This document shows positions 15,737 to 21,394 of a DNA stretch of 21,394 nt, one piece after another; the first letter of the stretch is position 1, and every line of letters starts with the position of its first letter. A program made the position numbers and the translations under genes. The stretch comes from Cyanobacteriota bacterium (GTDB lineage: Bacteria > Cyanobacteriota > Cyanobacteriia > Phormidesmidales > Phormidesmidaceae): the NCBI GenBank assembly GCA_027592485.1, contig JAQCKL010000011.1, positions 1-21,394 of the forward strand, given 5' to 3'. The notes under the pieces are model-generated. The model was not told the origin of the DNA. It was given only the letters and a program-made list of their open reading frames with translations, and searched no databases.

Positions 15737-16642
15737 TCACCCCCCCGTGGGCAGCACCAACCCCAACCCCAATAACACCCCGCTCCAAAAGTGAAACCCG
15801 ATCGCAAAAAATTTAGCGTTACTGACCCGTGCCGGCTGATCGTGGTAGCGCCACACATGCTGACTGAGGCGCACCGCAGCGGGAACGCTGACCAGGGCAA
15901 TCAGCGTCCAGGCGGGAAAGTGATCCAGCCCGACCCCTAGCACCACTAGCCCCAGCACCATTAAGCAGAGCACCGGCAAGAGTTGAGCCCCCCGGCGGGT
16001 GCCCAGGCGAACAATGGGCGATCGCTTCCCGGCGATCATGTCATCTTCCACCTGATGAAAATGGGAGCAAAACAAAACGAGAGATGTCGTGATGCCAATA
16101 ACGGCCCCCGCCATTTGGCTCCCCAGGGACCAAGTTTGAGCCTGGCTATAGTAGGCGGCCCCCACCGCTAAGGGGCCAAAGCTGATAAAGCAGAGAATTT
16201 CCCCCAGGCCCTGATAACCCAAGCGAAAGGGAGGGCCTTGGTAGGTATACCCCAAGCCACAACAGAGCAAAATCAGCAGCAGCACCGTCGGATCTTGCTG
16301 CCGCAGGGCAATGGCAAAAATACCGACGAGGCCAAGACCAAGGCAGCCATTGCCAATGGCAAAAACCAACGACTTTTTACGGGTCAAATTAACCACGGAA
16401 TGGGCTTTATTAATGTCGATGCCCGTTTCCGAGTCAAAGACATCGTTGCTGAGGTTTTCCCACGCCAAAATCAACACCGCCGACAGCAAAAAGAGGGCAA
16501 AGGTCACCGGGTCAAAAATCCCCAGTTCACCATAGGCAGCAGCAGTCCCCACAATGATCGGCATAATCGCCACGCTATACATGGGAGGCTTCAGCGCCGC
16601 TAACCAGAGCTTTTGGCGAGGGATGGAAGTGGAGTCAGTCAT
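15737..16642 (-). CDS. menA: DHNA phytyl/prenyltransferase
   Basis: A 301-residue UbiA-superfamily membrane enzyme that prenylates 1,4-dihydroxy-2-naphthoate. In cyanobacteria it makes demethylphylloquinone (or the menaquinone equivalent) for photosystem I. About nine hydrophobic segments are seen. The first Asp-rich motif is NLSNDVFDSETGID (Asp67, Asp70, Asp76), which binds diphosphate through magnesium. The second is HQVEDDMIAGKRS with Asp200, Asp201 and Lys206. The segment KLWLAALKPPMYSVAIMP at the N-terminus is typical of MenA. Its ATG is 124 bases from the upstream GTG of the divergent DUF3352 gene. menC follows on the same strand. The tail prenyl chain cannot be told from sequence; phytyl is the usual one in cyanobacteria. 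Confidence 0.94.
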   Translation of the reverse strand: MTDSTSIPRQKLWLAALKPPMYSVAIMPIIVGTAAAYGELGIFDPVTFALFLLSAVLILAWENLSNDVFDSETGIDINKAHSVVNLTRKKSLVFAIGNGCLGLGLVGIFAIALRQQDPTVLLLILLCCGLGYTYQGPPFRLGYQGLGEILCFISFGPLAVGAAYYSQAQTWSLGSQMAGAVIGITTSLVLFCSHFHQVEDDMIAGKRSPIVRLGTRRGAQLLPVLCLMVLGLVVLGVGLDHFPAWTLIALVSVPAAVRLSQHVWRYHDQPARVSNAKFFAIGFHFWSGVLLGLGLVLPTGG

Positions 16643-16817
16643 CGGCCAATCTAGACCAAAGGGTATTTAAAGCTCAATCAGCATAGATCGCGGCTTACCC
16701 CATTGAATATGGACAGTGATGTAACGCTCTGTGACAGTTGGGTGGACGGAAGCCTGCTGATACCAGGTGCATTTTGCTAAATTGGCAGGGCTCAATCATC
16801 CCTGGGATCCCAAACCA

Positions 16818-18674
16818 ATGGCCTTGCCCAAAAAACCACCCCTGTTCTTTACGATTGGGACCGCTGTGCTCCTAATTGGCGGCGGGGCGATCGCCTATTG
16901 GGGGTTGAGTTGGCAGCGGTTCTTTGCTGAGAGCTTACCCATGGGGGTAAAGGCGATTCCCGAGACAGCCACCTTCACCGTCAGCCTCTCCACCGATCCA
17001 GACCAATGGCGTCAACTGCGCCAATTTGGCACCCCTGAAACCCAGACCGATTTTGACCAACAGTTGGCAAAATGGCGCGATCGCTGGTTCACCCAATACG
17101 GCCTGTCCTTTGAAGACCATCTAGAGCCCTGGGTGGGGGATGAGGTCACGATCGCCCTATTGCCCACGCCCCTGACGGAGGGTGAATCTGACGATGTCCT
17201 GGTGCCCAGGGAACACCATCAAATTGTGCTGTTACCCATTGCGGATCGGGAGGCCGCCCAAGCGGTGATGGCTGACTTTTCGGGTTCAGGCCTTGACCCT
17301 GCCGACAGTACGGCGACGGATACCGCAACCGACGGGGCTGACGATGGCACCGAGGCTTCCCCCACGGCAGAGTACCGGGGGGTCACCCTGACGCGATACG
17401 ACCCCAGTGGGGATGGGGATGAGGCCAATGCTGAGGTTGAACCAGAGGCGGTTTGGATGGGGGTATTGGGCAGTGAGCTGGTGCTCGTCGCTGATGACAT
17501 GGGCGCAGCGGAGCAGGCGATCGATGCCTACAAAGGGGGCCGCACCATTGCCGACTTGCCGGGCTATGGTCGAGCCTTTGACCAAACCGAGGTGGGGAAT
17601 CCCTTCGGCAAGCTCTATGTGAGTGTGCCTGCCGCCACCCAGTTCCTGGCCCAAGCCTCCCAGCCCGCCATTCCACCCGCAGTATTGTCGGGCTTTCAGG
17701 CCAGTCGGGGACTGGTGGCGACGGTCGATTTAGCGTCCCAGGGCATCCAGATTCAAAGTGTGAGTTGGCTGTTGCCCGATAGCGATCGCACCTATGCCGT
17801 CAGCGAACCTTTGCCGGAACAACTGCCGGACTACCTCCCCCAAGAGACCGTCATGATGGCCTCGGGCAGTAGTTTTGAACAGTTCTGGACAGATTTAAAG
17901 GAGCGACGCACCTGGAGCGCCCTCACCGCCCTAGATCCCGACGCCCTCGCCCTGACCCTGCAGTCGGGGACGGGGCTGGTGATCGAAAATGACCTCATCC
18001 CTTGGCTAGGGGGTGAGTTTGCCTTGGCGTTAGTGTCTCCCCCGGTGGTTGACGCCCCTGACGCCAGCCCTCCAGAGGTCTCCCTCCCTAATCCAGGATT
18101 AATTTTGATGGCCCAGGTCAGCGATCGCCCCAAGGCGGATCAAACCTTTGCCCAGTTGGATGAGGTGGTTCAAAGTCGATACCGCTTCACCATTAACACC
18201 ACCCAAGTCGAAGACACCATGCTGACCGAATGGGCTTCCCCCTTTGGGTCCCTCACCTTGAGCCGGGGCTGGCTCAAGGAATCAGTCACCTTTTTGACCG
18301 TGGGCAATGGGGTGGTAGATATGATTGCGCCGACTCCGAAACGGCCCTTGGCCACCGATCCGCTCTTTCAGTTGGTCATGGCTGGGGCTCCTGATGCGAA
18401 TAATGGCCACTTCTATTTGAACTTGGGCGAATTGGATGACAGTAACCGCAACCTGTTTTTACCCAACTTGCCCCTCGAAACCCAAGGGGTATTGCAAGCC
18501 ATCCAGGCCATTGGGGTGACCGCAACGATTTTGGATGAACGGCAGCTTCGCTACGATCTGTTCTTGGCCCTACGCCGGGGCAACCGCCCCGGCGCACTAC
18601 CAACGGTGGCAGCACCAGAGTCCACGCCTGAACCGGCTGAATCCACACCCACCGAAGATCCCACCAGCGAATAA
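16818..18674 (+). CDS. DUF3352 family membrane-anchored protein
   Basis: A 618-residue protein with one N-terminal transmembrane segment (about residues 9-31: FFTIGTAVLLIGGGAIAYWG), then a large domain probably outside the cytoplasm. The DUF3352 type shows in PETATFTVSLSTDPDQW, LEPWVGDEVTIALLP, ALTLQSGTGLVIENDLIPWLGGEFALAL and NNGHFYLNLGEL. An insertion of acidic, Asp/Thr-rich sequence lies at about 155-185. The tail is Pro/Thr/Glu-rich (ESTPEPAESTPTEDP). Function is unknown in the family. A GTG at 16767 would add 17 residues that lack a signal-like character; ATG 16818 puts the membrane segment at the usual place. It is transcribed away from menA. Confidence 0.87.
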   Translation: MALPKKPPLFFTIGTAVLLIGGGAIAYWGLSWQRFFAESLPMGVKAIPETATFTVSLSTDPDQWRQLRQFGTPETQTDFDQQLAKWRDRWFTQYGLSFEDHLEPWVGDEVTIALLPTPLTEGESDDVLVPREHHQIVLLPIADREAAQAVMADFSGSGLDPADSTATDTATDGADDGTEASPTAEYRGVTLTRYDPSGDGDEANAEVEPEAVWMGVLGSELVLVADDMGAAEQAIDAYKGGRTIADLPGYGRAFDQTEVGNPFGKLYVSVPAATQFLAQASQPAIPPAVLSGFQASRGLVATVDLASQGIQIQSVSWLLPDSDRTYAVSEPLPEQLPDYLPQETVMMASGSSFEQFWTDLKERRTWSALTALDPDALALTLQSGTGLVIENDLIPWLGGEFALALVSPPVVDAPDASPPEVSLPNPGLILMAQVSDRPKADQTFAQLDEVVQSRYRFTINTTQVEDTMLTEWASPFGSLTLSRGWLKESVTFLTVGNGVVDMIAPTPKRPLATDPLFQLVMAGAPDANNGHFYLNLGELDDSNRNLFLPNLPLETQGVLQAIQAIGVTATILDERQLRYDLFLALRRGNRPGALPTVAAPESTPEPAESTPTEDPTSE

Positions 18675-18675
18675 C

Positions 18676-18696
18676 ACTCTCCTGTAATGGGAGAGT
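18676..18696 (+). terminator. short hairpin after the DUF3352 gene
   Basis: ACTCTCC at 18676-18682 pairs with GGAGAGT at 18690-18696 around a seven-base loop, starting one base after the stop codon. Only two more T residues follow before GACAGG, so it is a weak intrinsic terminator candidate rather than a clear one. Confidence 0.4.
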
Positions 18697-18777
18697 TTGA
18701 CAGGGTTAGCGTCGCTTTACCCGGACCGATTGTGATCAAAACCCGTTCACAAGCCCGGCCAATGTCCCGAAACTGGC

Positions 18778-18783
18778 TAGGAT
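18778..18783 (+). promoter_or_regulatory. candidate -10 box (TAGGAT) before ccsA
   Basis: TAGGAT lies 28 bases before the ccsA ATG, a form often seen as a cyanobacterial -10 element. No -35 hexamer at normal spacing was found. This is a guess from position and motif. Confidence 0.2.
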
Positions 18784-18811
18784 GAGAGAACACATCATTC
18801 CGTAACCCCCC

Positions 18812-19819
18812 ATGGATCTCGTCACCCTCCAAGGTTGGTTAGACAACCTCGCCTTCGCTGTGTTGTTTCTCACGATGCTCTGTTACTGGAGCGGAGCCGC
18901 CTTTCGTCAGGTCACCTTCCTGCCCAAGGTGGGGGCGACCGGCATGGCGATCGCCAATCTCACCATTGCCGCTCTGTTAGTGGCCCGCTGGATTGAGGGG
19001 GGCTACTTCCCGGTCAGCAATCTGTACGAGTCGCTCTTTTTTGTCGCCTGGGGGTTGACGGCGGTCCATCTGATTGCTGAACGCATGAGCGAAAGCCAAT
19101 TGGTGGGGACGGTGACGGCCCCTGTGGCCATGGGCATCAGCGCCTTTGCCACTATGACCCTGCCGGATGCCATGCAGCACTCAGAGCCCTTGGTACCCGC
19201 CCTCAAGTCCAACTGGCTGATGATGCATGTGAGTGTGATGCTGCTCAGCTACGCGGCACTGATGGTGGGGGCATTGATGGCGATCGCCTTTTTGGTGGTG
19301 ACCCGAGGGCAAGCGATCGAGCTGCGGGGCAGTTCCGTAGGCACGGGCGGCTTCCGTGACAGCCGCCTACGCAAACAAATTGACGCCACGTTCAAGTCTG
19401 AAGCCGTTGCTGCTGAAGCAACAGGGGGCGGCGGCACGGCGGTTTTAGAAAAAGTCGAGATCGTCGAGACCCCGAAGGTGGCCCTCTCCCCCCAGCGGCT
19501 TACCCTAGCCGACACCCTAGACAACATTAGCTATCGCATCATTGGCTTAGGCTTTCCCCTGCTGACCATCGGGATTATTTCTGGAGGCGTCTGGGCCAAT
19601 GAAGCCTGGGGCTCCTACTGGAGTTGGGACCCCAAGGAAACCTGGGCCTTGATTACCTGGTTAGTCTTTGCGGCCTACCTCCACTCTCGCCTCACCAAGG
19701 GCTGGCAGGGCAGGCGTCCAGCAATTATTGCCGCATCCGGCTTTGCCGTGGTGTGGGTGTGCTACCTGGGGGTAAATCTCTTAGGAAAAGGTCTCCATAG
19801 CTACGGCTGGTTCTTCTAG
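18812..19819 (+). CDS. ccsA: system II cytochrome c biogenesis protein CcsA (ResC; also annotated CcsB)
   Basis: A 335-residue thylakoid/plasma membrane protein. With its partner Ccs1/ResB it exports haem and attaches it to apocytochromes c such as cytochrome f, c6 and c550. The Trp-rich haem-handling motif is WGSYWSWDPKETW (Trp266, Trp270, Trp272, Asp273). Conserved His residues are seen in MMHVSVMLLSYA, in YLHSRLTKGW and near the end in GLHSYGWFF. About eight hydrophobic segments flank a hydrophilic loop at ~170-235. Databases use ccsA (chloroplast and HAMAP naming) or ccsB (TIGR03144 naming) for this same protein. The partner gene is not in the window. The start ATG gives a standard N-terminus (MDLVTLQGWLDNLAFAVLFL). 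Confidence 0.94.
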   Translation: MDLVTLQGWLDNLAFAVLFLTMLCYWSGAAFRQVTFLPKVGATGMAIANLTIAALLVARWIEGGYFPVSNLYESLFFVAWGLTAVHLIAERMSESQLVGTVTAPVAMGISAFATMTLPDAMQHSEPLVPALKSNWLMMHVSVMLLSYAALMVGALMAIAFLVVTRGQAIELRGSSVGTGGFRDSRLRKQIDATFKSEAVAAEATGGGGTAVLEKVEIVETPKVALSPQRLTLADTLDNISYRIIGLGFPLLTIGIISGGVWANEAWGSYWSWDPKETWALITWLVFAAYLHSRLTKGWQGRRPAIIAASGFAVVWVCYLGVNLLGKGLHSYGWFF

Positions 19820-19864
19820 ATTCACCCAGCACCATACGAATCAACGGTGCAAATCAATTGACTC

Positions 19865-19882
19865 TTCCAGTTTCTAGCCCCC
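19865..19882. repeat. 18-base dispersed motif, copy 2
   Basis: TTCCAGTTTCTAGCCCCC differs from the copy at 15669-15686 by one base. It begins 45 bases after the ccsA stop. Confidence 0.4.
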
Positions 19883-19938
19883 TTTCCCCTTAGGCCCCCT
19901 GCCATCCGCAATCGGGTTGGACTTGATGCCATCAGACA

Positions 19939-19966
19939 CTATAGCGCTGGCCCCTTTGCTTAAGAC
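19939..19966. repeat. short interspersed repeat copy with CTATAG end
   Basis: This 28-base segment starts CTATAGCGCTGGCC and continues CTTTGCTTAAGAC. It matches the reverse complement of the element at 11008-11048 at 23 of 28 positions. The longest exact run is nine bases (CTTTGCTTA). Confidence 0.45.
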
Positions 19967-20006
19967 ACCTAGAATCGCTCTGATCCTTAGCGCATCAGCA
20001 CAGTGG

Positions 20007-20045
20007 CTCGCAGTCTTGTCCTAACCGGACTGGCGACTGCTATAG
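20007..20045. repeat. two-part hairpin ending in CTATAG
   Basis: GCAGTC at 20010-20015 pairs with GACTGC at 20035-20040, and inside it GTCC pairs with GGAC around a five-base loop. The element ends in CTATAG, the same end seen in the repeats at 11008 and 19939. Its reverse complement starts CTATAGCAG, as does the 11008 copy, so it may be a relative of them. Confidence 0.45.
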
Positions 20046-20076
20046 GGGGTATTACAGGCGACAGTGATCCGTTCTA

Positions 20077-20113
20077 GCCGTAAAGGCTTGCCCCAAGGGG
20101 GCGGCTTTATGGC
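20077..20113 (+). promoter_or_regulatory. hairpin in the ispG leader
   Basis: GCCGTAAAG at 20077-20085 pairs with CTTTATGGC at 20105-20113 (eight Watson-Crick pairs and one G-T). An inner GCCCC/GGGGC stem closes on a three-base loop. It ends 38 bases before the ispG ATG. No T-run follows, so it does not look like a terminator; a 5' leader structure is possible. Confidence 0.4.
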
Positions 20114-20151
20114 ACGCTTAGTAGTGGTAATTCGTTGATCATCCGTGGGCT

Positions 20152-21378
20152 ATGCAAACCTTGTCTTCTCCCCCTCAAGCGGCTGCTAAAGCTCCTGTCG
20201 AAACCGTTATCCATCGCCGCTACACCCGGTCCGTAAGGGTCGGCGATGTCACCATTGGCGGTGCCAACCCCGTGGTCGTGCAGTCGATGATCAACGAGGA
20301 CACCCTTGATATCGAGGGATCCGTGGCCGCAATTCGGCGGCTCCACGAAATCGGGTGCGAAATTGTGCGGGTCACCGTCCCCAGCATGGCCCATGCCAAA
20401 GCCCTAGCCACTATTCGGGAGCAGCTGCAGGCCACCTATCAGGCCGTGCCCCTCGTGGCCGATGTCCACCACAACGGCATGAAAATTGCCCTAGAGGTGG
20501 CGAAGCATGTGGATAAAGTGCGAATCAACCCTGGGCTGTACGTATTTGAGAAGCCCCAAGCTAACCGCACCGAATACACCCAGGCCGAGTTTGATGACAT
20601 TGGTCAGACCATCAAAGCCACCCTAGAACCCCTCGTGGTTTCCCTGCGGGAGCAGGGCAAAGCCATGCGTATTGGTGTCAACCATGGGTCCTTGGCAGAA
20701 CGGATGCTATTTACCTACGGAGATACCCCAGAGGGGATGGTGGAGTCGGCCCTGGAATTCATTCACATTTGTGAATCCCTGGACTTTCGCAACCTGATCA
20801 TTTCCTTGAAGGCATCACGGGTACCGGTGATGTTGGCAGCCTACCGCCTGATGGTGCAGCGCATGGATGAGCTGGGGATGGACTATCCCTTGCATCTGGG
20901 GGTAACGGAAGCGGGGGATGGTGAGTATGGCCGCATCAAGTCCACCGCTGGCATTGGCACGCTCTTGGCAGAAGGGATTGGCGATACGATTCGGGTCTCG
21001 CTGACCGAAGCCCCTGAGAAGGAAATTCCGGTCTGCTATAGCATTCTGCAAGCCCTAGGTCTGCGCAAAACCATGGTGGAGTACGTGGCCTGTCCCTCCT
21101 GCGGGCGCACCCTGTTCAATCTAGAAGAGGTGCTCCACAAAGTCAGGGAAGCGACTAAGCACTTGACCGGTTTAGACATTGCTGTGATGGGCTGCATCGT
21201 CAATGGACCAGGGGAAATGGCCGATGCTGACTACGGTTATGTGGGCAAAACCCCTGGTTATATCTCGTTATATCGAGGCCGTGACGAAATCAAAAAGGTC
21301 CCTGAAGATCAAGGGGTTGCAGAGTTGATCAACCTGATCCAAGGAGATGGACGTTGGGTTGATCCAGAAACGCCCTAG
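20152..21378 (+). CDS. ispG: 4-hydroxy-3-methylbut-2-enyl diphosphate synthase
   Basis: A 408-residue iron-sulphur enzyme (IspG/GcpE) of the MEP isoprenoid pathway that converts MEcPP to HMBPP; cyanobacterial forms use ferredoxin. The N-terminal TIM-barrel domain shows VRVGDVTIGGANPVVVQSM, LVADVHHNG and VRINPGLY. The C-terminal cluster domain holds the three Cys ligands of the [4Fe-4S] centre: Cys314 and Cys317 in CPSCGRT and Cys348 in MGCIVNGPGE, with Glu355 as the fourth ligand. It has the compact bacterial/cyanobacterial form, without the extra central domain of plant enzymes. It supplies precursors for carotenoids, phytyl chains and quinone tails. The stop lies 16 bases before the window end, so the gene is complete. 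Confidence 0.97.
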   Translation: MQTLSSPPQAAAKAPVETVIHRRYTRSVRVGDVTIGGANPVVVQSMINEDTLDIEGSVAAIRRLHEIGCEIVRVTVPSMAHAKALATIREQLQATYQAVPLVADVHHNGMKIALEVAKHVDKVRINPGLYVFEKPQANRTEYTQAEFDDIGQTIKATLEPLVVSLREQGKAMRIGVNHGSLAERMLFTYGDTPEGMVESALEFIHICESLDFRNLIISLKASRVPVMLAAYRLMVQRMDELGMDYPLHLGVTEAGDGEYGRIKSTAGIGTLLAEGIGDTIRVSLTEAPEKEIPVCYSILQALGLRKTMVEYVACPSCGRTLFNLEEVLHKVREATKHLTGLDIAVMGCIVNGPGEMADADYGYVGKTPGYISLYRGRDEIKKVPEDQGVAELINLIQGDGRWVDPETP

Positions 21379-21394
21379 TATAAGGCAGCGTAAA

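Larger units (their letters stand above)
19820..20151. other. gene-free region between ccsA and ispG with repeats and hairpins
   Basis: These 332 bases carry no credible gene. They hold an 18-base motif shared with 15669-15686 (at 19865), a 28-base repeat shared with 11008-11048 (at 19939), and two hairpins (20010-20040 and 20077-20113). The promoter of ispG must lie here or further upstream; I cannot place it. Confidence 0.7.

Noticed and set aside
1..21394. CRISPR array, tRNA, rRNA, prophage or transposase
   Set aside because: No regularly spaced repeats with spacers, no tRNA cloverleaf with a TTCRA arm, and no integrase, transposase or structural phage protein was found.

Overview
The window looks like a chromosomal segment of a cyanobacterium. 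It is GC-rich (roughly 58-60% where I counted by eye). It carries many copies of the HIP1 octamer GCGATCGC that is typical of cyanobacterial genomes (for example at 1628, 2311, 6671 and 18947). It encodes menA and menC for phylloquinone/menaquinone, a system II cytochrome c assembly protein, ispG, Tat-type caspase and DUF3352 proteins, and several families I recognise mainly from cyanobacteria. No rRNA, tRNA, CRISPR array, transposase, phage or plasmid gene was seen.

Layout. (1) 1-1276: a membrane-anchored protein with a GspC/PilP-like C-terminus. (2) 1508-7301: five same-strand genes with short gaps: a coiled-coil protein, a TPR protein, an XPB-like helicase, a small exported protein and a large Tat-exported caspase-family peptidase. 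(3) 7439-7972, minus strand: a lone, lower-GC gene with a PD-(D/E)XK-like pattern, the most accessory-looking gene here. (4) 8149-9270: a second TPR protein. (5) 9373-13131, minus strand: a GT39-type membrane glycosyltransferase, a conserved protein of unknown function and a lipid-A-disaccharide-synthase-related glycosyltransferase. (6) 13252-14487, plus strand: a second, paralogous copy of that glycosyltransferase, head to head with the first. (7) 14500-16642, minus strand: menC downstream of menA. (8) 16818-18674: a DUF3352 membrane-anchored protein. (9) 18812-19819: ccsA. (10) 19820-20151: a gene-free stretch with repeat-like and hairpin sequences. (11) 20152-21378: ispG.

The functional links I can support are these. 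MenA and MenC belong to one quinone pathway; MenA also needs a phytyl or prenyl donor, which ultimately comes from the MEP pathway served by IspG. CcsA supports assembly of photosynthetic and respiratory c-type cytochromes. The two glycosyltransferase-like paralogues plus the GT39 protein suggest an envelope glycan or glycolipid theme around 9.4-14.5 kb. The XPB helicase and caspase share a directon, but I cannot show that they act together. Most of the window is ordinary core cyanobacterial content. I do not see a convincing new multi-gene system; the best second-look items are the nuclease-like orphan, the head-to-head paralogue pair, the caspase directon and a small dispersed repeat.
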